Part shown: piece after piece, positions 45,164 through 58,300 of the stretch
How positions within the stretch are numbered: position 1 is the first letter of the stretch
Layout of the letters: each line of letters opens with the position of its first letter
Source of the DNA: Yamagishiella unicocca
Lineage: Eukaryota; Chlorophyta; Chlorophyceae; Chlamydomonadales; Volvocaceae
NCBI GenBank assembly: GCA_003116995.1
Contig: BDSL01000114.1
Coordinates: forward strand, 2,501 to 66,500
DNA length: 64,000 nt
Reading direction: 5' to 3'
Notes under the pieces: generated by a model
The model's database searches: none
Seen by the model: only the letters and a program-made list of their open reading frames with translations
Told to the model about the DNA's origin: nothing
Position numbers and translations under genes: made by a program

Positions 45164-48100
45164 CTAGCCGTAGGCGCCACCCATTGCGCCACCCGCCGCC
45201 GCAGCCCCCGCGCCTCCGCTGGGCCCCGCCCTCTCGCGCGCCTCTCTCCGCTCCATCTCCAGCTTGCCCATCAACGCATCCGCCTGGAAGCCCTTAATGT
45301 CCAACCCCACGAACAACAACTCCCCGAGCTGCTGCTGCTGCTGCTGCAGCTGGTGCAGCTGCAACTGGTGCAGCTGTTGCCCGGCGCTGCCGCCTCCAGC
45401 GGCACCCGCCACGGCGGCCCCAGCGGTAGCTGCCGTCAGCCTCATGCCCGCCGCCTGGGCCTGGGCCGCAACCTGAGGCGACAGCTTGGCAAGCACCCGC
45501 ACGCAAGCTGGCCATCTCTGCGTCCGCGCCTTCCGGGACCTGCGCGAGCTGAGGAGGGTCGCAGTGGGGAGGAGGCTGTGTAGGTACGGGTTGGCAGCGT
45601 GTCAGCGTGGCACGTTGATCACGTTTGATCATTTAATCACATTTGATCAGACATACCTTAAATTTTGAGTCCACAGTAAGAGTTTGGTGCTTGGAGGGGA
45701 GGAGGGCGTTTGTGCATGGGTGGGGGCCGCGTCAGTGTGGCGTGCGCGAACCCTCCCTTGACCTAACCTTCAGGGACCAGACCGCTTCCGGTCAACATGG
45801 TCGCTCTGCATTGCCCCTACCCTCCCAAGGTCTCCAATACCAATCATGCCTCTTCCTATGTTGATCCATCGTTCTCGTCTACCCCACCCCAAAACGGTTT
45901 TTTCGGGCATCCACGGGTCTTCCTCGAACCCTCAAACGTTTCCTAATCGGTTTCTACTTTTCAGTGCCGACCCACCGGCTTCCTCCTCTCATACCTCATC
46001 CCCACCCCCAGTCCCAACCGGTGCGGTTTTGCAACCCCCAGCCCCAACCGGGCTTTCCTCACAAACGCCCCCAGTCCCGGTCCCTGCGGGCCTCACCTGC
46101 CGCCCGCCTCGTCGGCGTCATCCTCCCGGCCGCCCTCCCAGTCTTCGGCGTCCCTTCGGTGCTGGCTGCTGGAGATCACCTCTGACAGCTGCCGCCAGAC
46201 TGGGATCACTGCGCCTGCGCGCGCGAAGCATGAGATGGGGGGAACACCGTCTACGTACCAAGCGCCGACGTGAGGAAGGCGGCAAAATGCGTTTTTTGAA
46301 AATGTTTTTTTTTGAAAATGTTTTTTTTTGAAAATGTGTTTTTGAAAAAAAAACATTTTGCCCCCTCTCGCTCTTTGGGGGGGAGGAGCTCATGAGCGGC
46401 GGCGGCCATGTACGTGCGCGCGGCCAAGTTCACGGTGTCGGGTGCCGCATCCGGGTACCTGTTTCAATCGCTTTGCGCTTACCGCCGATGAACTCCGCAC
46501 GCAACCCAGTGCGGCCGGCCAAAGAGGGCCACGCCACAGATTGCCGCGAGCGATACTGCAGCACCTGGGCGGAGCCCCAAGTTGGGTCCCCGAGCTGAAG
46601 GCGGTTTATTTCTCACTGGTGCTGTTGCGCGAAGGTACACGGCTGAGAGGCCGGCGCACAGATATCCCCACACCGCCACCACCACCCCACACACCCGCAC
46701 CCACCGGCGATGATGTGGTGCTTCACAATGCTCTGTCCGGCGTAGCACACGTCGTGTCGGTTGCGCCTGCGAGCCAGGGTTTAGGGTTTCAGGGTTTTAG
46801 GGTTTGACGGCGTTGAAGGGCGCAAAAAGGGGTAAAAGAGTGTTAAAAGGCCGCTAAACGGCGTACTAAAGGGTGTTGAAGGGCGTTAAAGGGCCGAGCC
46901 AGGATGCGACCACGTCCGTCGATCAGCATCTATCTACACGTGTGGCAAGGTAGCCTCAAGCTGCAAGGGACACAGCCTTGAAATGGCACCACAGCTCGGA
47001 GGTAAGCGATTCATAGGCAGCGAGTCGCGGCGGAGACCGTTACCGGTGCCAATACGCCGCTCCTGCTGCAAGGCCGAACGCTTACTCCTCTGAATCCTCA
47101 TCTCGACCGCAGCCCTGAGGTTGCTTACGTCTGGGCCACAAGCGCCGGCCGCCCCCAGCCGGCCGTCTCACCTATCCCAGCCGGCCGTCTCACCTGCTCC
47201 TCCCCCCCGCGTCCACGGGTCTCGCATCCACGGGTCTTCCTCAAAACCCCCGACCGCGTCCAGGTGTCCGAATCGCTATACGCCCACTACATCTCCCACG
47301 TCGAGTCCACAGTTCTTTTATGTAACCCTGGCCGCCTCACCTGGCCCCGCGGGTTGCCTCATCTCCCCCCCCCGCCGCCTCACCTGCTGCAGTTGTGGCC
47401 GTGGATGCAGTGCGTCTTGAGGAACTTGAACCAGAACTCCCACAGCTGCTCGGCGCGCTGAGGGTCGCGATCACGGCGCGGGGAGGCGAGGGGCGTCACC
47501 CGCTGGAACCGCGGGAGCTCCCGCCGATGTCTTCGTCGGCATGGGGTTGTACGGGAGGAGTACCGCCCTCCCCCATCACACGCTCCAGCAGCACTACTGT
47601 AACAACAACATCATCCGTATCAGGGACCTCCCCTCCCTTCCCTACCTGCAGCGAGATCTTCTCATAGCAATCGCGCAGGTTGGTGTCCACCAGCTTACTG
47701 CCCATCCTGCCGGTGCCGTTGGGCCGGCGGATCCGGAACCAGGTGATGGTGAACCTCCTGAGGCGCTCGGTGGCGCAGGGGGTGGCCAGCAGCACGTGCG
47801 GGTGGCCGGTGCCGCCCTGCAGCCTGCGTGATCGGGGGGTTCGAGGAGGGAAAAAACCGTTTAAAACAGACGTTTTGGGGCGTGATCGGGGGGGGAGCGA
47901 GTGCAGTCGGTGCGGTTAGTAAGGTGGGCAGCAAGCAGGGGACGGAGGCGGTAGGGGAAGTAGGGGACGTAGGGGACGTAGGGGAATTAGGGGAGGGCAG
48001 GAACGGTGCCCAGCCAAGGCCAAGTTGCGGTACCACACGTGGTGGTTTGTGTGAAAGGGACGCGGAGCACCGCGGTCAGGCAAAGGCGCAACACCTGTTG

Positions 48101-51100
48101 GTTCCTCGCGCAGTGCCGCGTAAGAGTGGCGCACGCCAGCGACCCGACTGATGTTCCTGCGCTTCGCTTCATTTTCGTTTTAACTGCACCAAGGCTGGGC
48201 AAAATGCGGCGCTTCATTTTCTTTTCAACTGCACCAAGGCTAGGCAAAGTCCGGCGTGGTCGGACTTATCAGCCCGACGTCGCATGCTCCGCCTCCTGGG
48301 CGCTCGAGGGCGCCAGGACAAGGCCCCCCCAGTATAAGGCCCCCCCAGTATAAGGCCCTCCCCACCACGAAGCCAGCTACACAGGCACGGGGCGCCTCAT
48401 ACCTCTCTACCGCGTCTCACTCCATCGCTCCACCACGTGCAATGCCATCTTGTTACCAGCACCGATTTAATGCACCGAACCCCCATGTCGACCGCATCCC
48501 CATATCCAACGAACTCCCCCCCCCCCACACACACGCATGCATCTCAAAACATCTGTCCTAACCGGTTTTTTTCTCGCATCCACTGGTCTTCCTCGAAATC
48601 CCCCCCACACACGCCTACCTGCCGGTCCTGTCCACGTAGAAGCCGATGCGCGGGTCGGGCTTCGCGCCGCACAGCCGCACGGCGTCATCGTAGGAGGAGA
48701 CGGCATCCGCCCAGGGCACCCCCCGGTCCGCCTCCACTTCAGCGTAGAAGGCCTTGGCGTCTGGAGGCGGGATGCGAGCATGTTTGTTTTTGCGTGGTGT
48801 GGTTGTTTGTATGTGTCTTTCAACTTCGGCTGCGCAACTGGCCCCTGTCCGGCGGCCGCCGCTGGTCGCCTCCTAGGTGCCCCTCCGGCTCCCCTGGGCA
48901 CCCAGTTCGCCAGCGCCAGCACCAGCACCACCACAACCACATGGGTTTTTACTTGCAGAAGCAGCAGCAGCACCCCCCCTCCACCACCACCACCACCACC
49001 GCCACCACACGCGCGCCCTCCGGCCCACCTGATCCCGGCTCCGTGTGCACTGTCACGAGGCGGCGCACAGTAACGCTGCGGCCCTGCGGTATGAAGTCGA
49101 GGGGGAGGGGGAGGGGGAGGAGGTTGGAGCAAGAGGAGGAGGGGGAGGGGGAGGAGGGGGAGGAGGAGGAGGGGGAGGAGGTTGGGGCAAGAGGAGGGCT
49201 AGGTGGAGGGCCGTGGCGAGGGAGAAGGGGTGAGGGGCGTTGCTGGTATGTAACGGCATCGCCCTTCTTTGCAAACCACGAAGAGGGAACAAAGCGCAGC
49301 AGCAGCAGCAGGAGAAGAAGCGTGTCGGGGCTCACCGCGCCAGGATTCCGGGAGCTGGGGAAGACCCAGGACTCTCAACTACCCGGCGTTACCTACTTCA
49401 CACCGCCTGCCTGCGGCGCCTGTCGCCCCACGCCTGCCTGCCGGCAGCCCCAACGAACACACCTCCAGTCCTCGGATGCCGTAGTCGTATATCCCGGTGG
49501 ACTTGGCGTGTGCGATGATCGTCTCCATCAGCTGCCAGTAGTACTCGAAGACCCGCTGCTGGTCGGCCAGGGGCAGCCCCAGCAGGCGGTTCAGGAAGGC
49601 CTCGACGCGCTTCTCGCCCCCGGTGCCGTGGTCCACCAGCCTGGGTGGGGTGGGGTTTCGAGGAAGGCCCGTGGACGCGAGAAAAGCCGTTTAGAACAGA
49701 CGTTTTGAGGTGGGGTGGGGTGGGGCGGGGTTGAACCAAGGGACCGGACCGGACCGGACGGGGGCAGGGGAGGTTTTTCAAGGGGGCCGAGCAGGGCGTG
49801 AAGGCGCTAAAATGGGAGATCCCATACGAGGCCGGTTTAGGAAGGCCAGCAGAGCCGAGTCCACTCTCATTGCAGAGCGCCATTCGGGTGGGGAGGGTTG
49901 CAAGAAAAACCCATGGGGAGGGTTCGAGGGAAAAACCCATGGGGAGGGGGGATGCAAGGAAAACCCGTGTACGACAGGACTACACCGCTTAGGACAGACG
50001 TTTCGAGGTGCATGCTGGAGAGCTTGATTGAGGAAACTAAAGACGGGCGTCGTATGTCGACCTGTCCCCCGTGGGGAGGGTTGGCATAAAAACCGTGGAG
50101 AGGGGGGGACGGGTACCAGGCTGCATCGAGGCGCCCGCCTGCAACCGAGATCGCTCGCCCCCGGGGCCCCCTGTCGTGTCCTTCACCCGGGGAAACCGAC
50201 ACGCACGGAGGCTTCCCCGACCCGTGGGTCGCTCACGTGGGATTGCGCGGCACGGCCTTGTCGATGTCCTTTTGCAGCCCCACGTTGGTCAGGCAGGTCT
50301 TGATGTACGGCATGAAGAATTGCCGCCGAACTGGTTCCGGAGCGCCCACATCCTGCGGGTCCGCAACGCCGGCGTCGCGTCGGGCGCCGCCTGAGTCCAG
50401 GGAGGGCCGCACCGGGGGGGTGGTGTGAAACCGGTGACACGAAAAACGACAAGATAGTGGGCGCATTGGGGGGGCCCATTCACCGGGCGCATGAACACGC
50501 GACAGCCGATCCGCCAGCCCGGGCGCTGCTCACGGTAGGTGCACACGTGCACACATGCACACATGCACACATGCACACAGCAGCCTGCTGGGTTCTGCCG
50601 CAGGATGAATCACCACAGCGCATGCAACCCTTCCAACGCCCAATAAACACGAAGGTACCCTCTACAGGGCTCCCAGCGCTGTGGCAGTGGTAGCACCGAC
50701 ATCCTCGGCTCGCACCTGCCGCCTGCGCCGCCGCCGCCGCCGCTTGCGCCGCCGCCGCCGCCGCCGCCGCTTGCGCCGCCTGCGCCGCCGCCGCCGCCGC
50801 GTCCGCGGCCCTCATGGGTCCCCCCCGCAAGTGATCGGGCAGCAGCGGCGTGACGATGCCCTGCATGGAGGGTTCTGTGGGGTACCTGCACTCAAAGTAG
50901 AGCTGCTGGATGGCGGCCTGGGGGGGGGCGGGGAGGTAGGCGAGGTAGGCGGCGGGAGGCGAGGGAGGCGGCGGGAGGGAGAGGGGGCGAAGGTGAAGGC
51001 CGACGTCAAGTGAGGGCATGGGGCCCATGGGATGCTGCTGGTGTGTGTGTGGGGGTGTTTGGGGGTTTGGGGGGGGGTTCAGTTGAGGCGGTGGATGGGA

Positions 51101-54100
51101 TGGTGACACGGTCTCAGGTGCAGCCAGACGTCCTGCGCCCGTCCCGGCGGGGGGGTGTTACAGGCAAAACACAGGTTACTCAACACGGCGGGGGGGATGG
51201 GGCAGCCAGCACCGCGCACCTTGCCCCAGGGGCTGGTGACGTCGAAGGCCTTGAGGTCGCGTGTGGCGCCCAGGGCGTTGCGGTCGCCCTGGCGGGGGGC
51301 GGGGCCAGGTGGGGTTTGGCGGTTGGCGGTTGGCCGTTGAGGGTTGACGGTTGGGGTCGGTTGCTAAGAGGGGGCTGGTATGTAGGGACGCCGGCGGCAC
51401 CGTCCAACGGGAGGGGTTGGGGGGGATGGATCACTTAGCTCCCGGGATAGGAAACTGGCAGCTGGCAGCTGGCTAGCCACCAATTACGTAATACCCTCAC
51501 TCACCCGGTCGAGCCCCCGGCACTACCCGCGGTTCCTCCGGAACCTCAGCCCCCCCCGCCGCAGGGAGGTGTCAGCCGCAGGTCCCTTAACGCATGTCGT
51601 ACGTGGCTGCAGCGGAACCGGTTAGGGGGGGCCCCCTAACCCCGGGTTTCCGCTCATACCCCCGGGCCCCCCCACCCCCGGGCCCCTAATCGGTTTTCCT
51701 ATGTTTGCCGACCCAAGGGTTTCCTCTCATACCCCCGGGTCCCACCCTTCTCCTCCCCTGTCCGCTGGGGTCTCCGCCGTTATCGCTGCGTGCACCCCCA
51801 GTCCCGGCTCCTCCCCCCCCTTAACCCCCACCTGCAGCAAGGCGCCCAGGCTCTGAAGCCGCCGGGCGACCGAGCCGGCGAACCTGGGGAGCGGCAGCGG
51901 CGACAGCGGCAGCGGCAGGCAGGGACCGGGTCACCGATTGGGATGGACAGTCTGAGGTTTGGGGCCTGACCTCAAGAGGCTTCGAGGAAGACCCGTGGAT
52001 GCGAGAAAAAGCGTTTAGCAAGAGACGTTTTGAGATGCATGCTGGAGAGCTTGGGTGGCCTCAAGGGGCGTGCAGGGACCGGGTCCCCGGTTCATGTGAC
52101 AGCTTGGGGCCTGACCTCACGCGACACCGAGCCACCAGCGACAGCGGCAGGCGGGGACTGGGTCAACGATTGGGGTTTACAGTTTGGTAGTTTCGGGCCA
52201 GGCCTCAAGAGACACAGCGACACCAGCGTCACGAGGAGGCGCTGTGCGGCCGCCACATCGCGGGCTCGTGTTCGGTGCGTTGCTTACTGTTCCCTGGAGG
52301 AGACATCGACGGGGTATCGGCTTAGGGCCTTGAGGTGTCCCTGAAGCAGCGTCCCACCTCCGAACCCCGTAACGCCAGATCGGGCGCTATCCATCCGCCC
52401 CCGCCTTCTGTCCCCCGCTCCCCCCGCCCACAGCTGTTACCCCCCACCCCGGCGCGCCCCCTCACCTGTACTCCCCGCCACACTTGCTGACCAGCAGGCA
52501 GTAGATGGGCGCTGACGCCTGGTTGGCTCGGTGGCTGCGACCGAACTGCTGGATGGCCTTGTCTGCCGACCAGGGCAGCTCCAGTGTGATGTGGTAGCGC
52601 CGCCGCTGGTTGACAGACCTGGGGGCCCGCGGGGCAGGGAGGAAAACCGTCAACCGATAACGGAAAAGATGAAACTGGAAACCAGTCAACCTACAACGAA
52701 AAAGATGAAACTGGAAACCAGTCAACCGACCAACCCCACCTACCTCGCTGGCCTGACCTTAACCCTGGCCCTAACCCTTACCCCTACCCCTCTCATATCT
52801 ACATACACCTCAACCGTCTACCAGCAGAGGAGGCACGGTCTCAACTGTGCACACGGTGCTGTATTAGCTCTTCACCGTTGTGGCGCCAAGCGCGTCACAT
52901 CCACCTTCCCGTATCAGTGCGCCATGCCCGTGATGCTGTCTTTGCCGCCTTCCTGGACACCATTCGTGTCCGGCTGCCAACACAGCGCGAAATTGATGAC
53001 ACCTTTGGTGCCTTTACTGCCCAGAACCCCGCGCCAATGCCACTGGGTAGGGCCGCTGGGTCGGGCCCTCGTTTCACTTCACTTGGGACATTCTGAGGAC
53101 CACACCCAAGCAGCGGTGCCAGTCGCACCGGCGGCCGGACCTACACTCTGTTGGCGTGGAGGCTGACGCCGGTGGAGGCGGCGTCGCTGATGATCGCGAT
53201 GCGCTTGCGGCCGTCCATGAAGGCCTTGCGCTCCGTGATGTTGACATGCTTGCGCACCTCCCCCAGCTGCTTGGACCGGTCGTAGTAGCGCACCTGGGCG
53301 GGCACAGGACAGGGGCAGGGGGAGGGGCGGGACAGGGGCAGGGCGCGGAAGCCGGGATCACCGAACACCCTGCATGCGGCGGCGGCCGTCCCCCCAAGAC
53401 CGGTAACCTCCACGCGAACTAAGGCACGCCCACTAAGACACATCAACTAAGCCACACAAACTAAGACACAACTCAACATTGCTGCGGCCAAGTAAAGCCC
53501 ACCTCGAAGGCCACGGGCAGCAGTAGCCGCCTTCGCCCCCGGCCCCAGTCCCTCCGTTTCTGCTGCTCCCGGTTCCCCGATCCAGGCCCCGGTACCCTCA
53601 ACCCCCCTTCCCCAGCCTTGCCTTTCCGTCCTCGTCGGCCTCCAGCCGCCCCTTCCGCCCGGTCATCTCCGCCACCACCTCCGAGCCCCCCAGCAGCTGC
53701 ACCAGGCGGTCCAGCGGAGTGGGCGGCAGCTCCACCGCCCGACCCACGAACTCCAGCAGCAGCCGCCGCACCAGGGCAAGCTGCGGCACCGCAACTGTGG
53801 GAGGGGAGGGTGAGGGGGGGAGGGAAGGAGGGAGGCAGCGGAAAGGTGGCGCGGAAAGGTGGCGCGGCAAGGTAGGGAAATGGCGTTGCTGGAGGCGGCA
53901 GCGGGACGGGGGTGTAAGGCGGCAGCGAGCTGAGGCGGCAGCGAGCTGAGGCGGCAGCGGGTCGGGGGCTAAGGCGGCAGCGGGGGCAGCGAGTAAAACG
54001 TACGAGGGGGAAGAGAGAAGAGAGGCCAGTTGGAGGGTGTTTGCAGCGGCGGGTTACGGAGGTAAGGGTGGTAAAGCGGTGACGCGGCAATGTGTTTCTA

Positions 54101-55318
54101 GCTGGGGCCACTGGGTGGGTGCGCGGGGTGACAGTCTGGGGGACCGAGGGCGCACCGTCCCTTGGCAAAACAACATACATATGCCAATGTGAAATTGTGC
54201 CGTGTTAGCTCGCCGGCCGACACACACGCCAGCTGGCAACATCCTGGCATGGACGCAGCTCCGGTAACGCATCTATGGGCTTTCATTGTGTGCGTTGCCG
54301 TTTCCACAAACTCCAGCTACCCAGGTCGTCTCAGGCATATCCTTTACTCGGGTACTCGGGTTGCGCTCGCTGTCGGGTTGCTAGACGCACCGCTTTCGTC
54401 ATCGTCGTCCTCCGAATCCCCCGCGTCCACCATTCGCCCAGTGACCCCCAGCGGCAGATTCCGTGACCTGACGGCGTACGACGACCCGCCGGGAGTCTGA
54501 TCCATGAAGCTGCTGGCGCCTCCGGCGCCGCTGCCTCCGGCGCCGTCGTCGCCCTTCTCTTCCTTGACGCCCTTCGCAGGCCGGCCGCGCCGCTTGGAGC
54601 CGGTCCCGATGGCGGTCCCGGTGGCGGGAGCTTTCTTCTTTACTTTGGTGGCAGCTGGCGTGACGGCTGGTGTGGCGAGGAGCGCCTCCAGGGAGAAGTC
54701 TGGGAGGGCGCGGAGGAGCGGGTGCGGGTGCAGCGGCGGGGGTTGCGAGGAAGAACCGTGGATGCCAGGAAAACCATTTAGGACAGACGTTTTTGAGATT
54801 CACGCTGGAGAACTGGGTGCAGGGGGTGGTATAAAAACAGGGGGTGCAGGGGGGGGAGGCGCCAAGGAACAGGAGGGCTAGGAAGGTTGGTTGGGTAGTT
54901 AGTGGACCCGAGGCCCGCTCTGCTGCGCAGTGCAATGGCCATTGGCTGCCCGGGGCATCAGGAGCTGGCTCATGACCCTGCTGGATCTACCTAGCGCTCG
55001 CCGCACCTTGCCCCTTGAACCAGCTTTACCGACAGTACCCATCTACATTGCAGCAGAGACCAACCTACGTGCCCACCAACGTCATGCCCAGCTACAAAAC
55101 CATGTACGCGCTACAAAACCATGTACGCGCTACAAAACCATGTACGCGCTACAAAACCATGTATGCGCTACAAAACCATGTACGCGCTACACGCGCCCAG
55201 GACCTCGTGTCTCTTGCGCGTCGCGCATTCTTCCACATCGCCCCCCAGCTCCGGTGCCCTTACCGTCGTCCACATCGATGCCGTCATCCCTGCTGCCGCC
55301 CGCGCCTGCCCTGACAGC

Positions 55319-55349
<31 letters not shown>

Positions 55350-58300
55350 CCGTCACCGCCACCATTCTCTTGTTTGATTTGCTGCTGCCGCCGCGGCTCC
55401 AGCTCCTGCTGCCCCAGCGCCTGCAGAGCGCGCTGCGCCTCCGCCAGCGCCGCCTCCGCCGCGCCGACAGCGGTCCGGCAGCGAGTGATGGCGCTGCGGC
55501 GCATGAAGTCCGAGGCGCCGACTGCGAAAGGACGGTTGTACGGACGGTTGTACGGACGGTTGGACGGTTGGACGGCTGGAAGCCATTACCCAAAACAAAA
55601 CTGGGAGACCCCAGCATCCGGACCCGGTGGGCTCAGCAAACACGAGATCCCCCCTCCCAAAGCCTCCTGCAAACACAATGCGCCCGCCCACCTAATCGCC
55701 TCTCCTCCATTGTGGGATCGCCGGCCCTCTCTAACTCTACCCACCCTATTCGCATCTACCCACCCTCTTCTCGCTCGTCGATTTTACGATCCTCCCCAAC
55801 CCGCCACCTACCTAATCGCCGCTTTGAGCGACGGCCGACGCACTCGGGGCACAGCCAGTCGCCCAGAGGCGCCTCCTCGGCGGTTGCGTCCCAGCAGCGC
55901 AGGTGCATGCGCGCACCGCACTCCCAACACACCAGCAGCGGGTTCCCTGCGGCGGCGGCGGCGGCACCGCAGCTGCACGCGGAGCAGCAGGTTGAGCCAA
56001 GAACCGATCGGCGGCGCTTCACGAGCGGCGTTGCTTCGTCATCACCGTCATCATTGTCGTCGTTCTTGTCGTCGTTCTTGTCGGCCTTGTCGGCTGGGTC
56101 ATCCTGCATGGGGCGTCAGAATCAGCGTCGGCGTCGGCAGCGCGGTGTCACGACACGCGGTGTCACGACACAAGCGGTGTCACGACACAAGCGGTGTCAC
56201 GACACAAGCGGTGTCACGACACAAGCGGTGTCACGACACAAGCGGTGTCATGACACATCGGGTGGTGCAAGTTACGTGCTGTGTCGCGACAGCGGGCGAG
56301 TGCACGCGGAGCGAAAGGACGGGCAGCGCGCTTGTGCGATGAGGGCATCACGTGGTGGCATGGTCGCCACCCGCGGCCCTTGCTTGGGACCTCAACACAA
56401 TGCAGTGCAGCACCCGCACCCGGTTGGGGTATGCAGCCAGCAGGGAGGCGGCGTGTGTGTGGGTCGTGCGCTCAGGGTTTCAGTCGCCCCCACCTGGCCG
56501 CTCTCCAGCAGCTGCAGCCTCCTCGTCAGCTGCTGTAGCGCCTGCTCCCGGGCGGTCTGGAGGCGTGTGGGCAAGGGGCGGAGTCAGAGAGCTGTGGTGA
56601 GTTCAGAGAGCTCTGGCGGGACGGGGTAATAGGGCACAGACGGCGCTGCCGCGCAGCTCGTCACTCTTCCTCGTTACGGCGCCTCCACCGCAGGCCATAG
56701 TTCCCACCTCCGGTATGACCGGCAGCGCAGCATCAACAGCTGCCCCTGCCCCTGCCCCTGCTGCCCCCGCCCCACCCTGCCCTCCTCCGCGGGTGCTCCC
56801 CCCCACTCACCACCACCGCCTGCGCCCGCCCCTGGAGCTCGTCCTCTCTCTCGCGCCGCTCGTCCCGCAGCAGCTGTGACACCAGCTGCCGTACCGCCAC
56901 GTCATCCTGCGCGCTGTCCAGGTCGATCAGGTCACCCCGCCTCATCGCTTCATCGCGCCGCCGCTGCAGCAGCGCCTCCAACGGGACCTCGGTCACTGCC
57001 AGCACGTCTTCACTGCCGCCATCGGAATCCGCGTCCTCGCCGTCGCTGCTAAGGCGGCCGCCGCGGTTGCTGGGGTTCGCACCCGGGGGGGCGGCGGCCG
57101 CCGCGCCGGCGCCACCGCCAGCACCCTCATCGTCGCTGTCGCAATCGATGACGATGGGGTCCTCCTCGTTTCCAGACCGTCGCCTCCAGGATTCATCAAC
57201 GGCGGCAGCACCACCACCACCACCACCACCACCGGCGCCGCGGGCTTGGGCTGGATTGGCCGGCTCGGCCTTCACCGCCGGGGCCCCCTGGCCTGGCTTG
57301 CTGCCCGCCCTCCCCTTCACATCGAGCTCCTCCTTGACGGCGCTGCTGGCAACAGCCTGCCGCTGACGCAGCGGCTTCCGCTGCACCGCCGTCACCTCCG
57401 TCACCTCTACAACGTCGTCATCGCTGTCGTACACAGCGATGGCAGGCCCCGCCGGCCTTGCCGCCGACGCCGGTGCTGCTGGCCGGAAAGACTCCCGCGC
57501 CGCCGGCGCTGCGCCCCCGCCACCGGCCGCTGTAGCGGCGGCCGCACCCGCACCCGCACCCGCACCCGCACCCGCACCCGCACCCGCACCCGCACCCGCA
57601 CCCGCACCCGCACCCGCACCCGCACCCGCACCGCCGCCGGCGGGAGCGGAGCCACCGCCTGTAGCACCAGCCGCCGCTGGGGGCCACGCGGGGGCTCGTG
57701 AGGTGAAGCCGCCGTGTCCGACGTTGACGTTGTTGTCGGCCCTGAAGTAGCCGGGGTTCTGGCGCACTTGCTCGGCTGCAGGCACCAAGTCGCCCCATGC
57801 GTCGAGCGACATCTTGACCTGCGGGTGCGGTAGGTAAGGATAAGGACAGATGCAAGTAAGAGCAGGTGGATCGACCTAGGGGACGAGGTGTTACTAGTTT
57901 GACTAGTTTGGAGACGGCCTGCTGAGGTGGCCCGGCGGTAGATGTAGCGCAAGGATGGGACGGCAGATAGTCTGAAGGGGACAGCGCGGATGCGTGTGTG
58001 TGTTACAGTGTGCCAACACCAGTTCGGACGCTACCCGTCTATCCACTGCTCCCACTACCCCGAAGGGGGGGATGATCTGCATCCATGTGTGTTGAGAGGC
58101 GCGATCGCTCTTGCGGTAAGGTTCAAGTCTCGGTGTAGGCGATGCGTCAGAGCAGGTGGGGGCACCGGTCTTCCTTCCCGGGGTGCTTGCTGGATGCGGG
58201 GCGCAAGCAAGGGGTGGTCATCAAACCGATTGCGCTACCAAGAGCAGCATCTGGGACACGAGGATTCGTGTGAGGCCCCTAACGAAGTACACGGGTTTAA

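Noticed and set aside
55812..56103. PHD finger as a separate small gene
   Set aside because: Its splice phases match the neighbouring FGT1-like exons and the PHD position agrees with plant FGT1.
58085..58155. tRNA-like B-box (GGTTCAAGTCTC)
   Set aside because: The flanking bases do not form a T-stem and no acceptor or anticodon arm could be paired.
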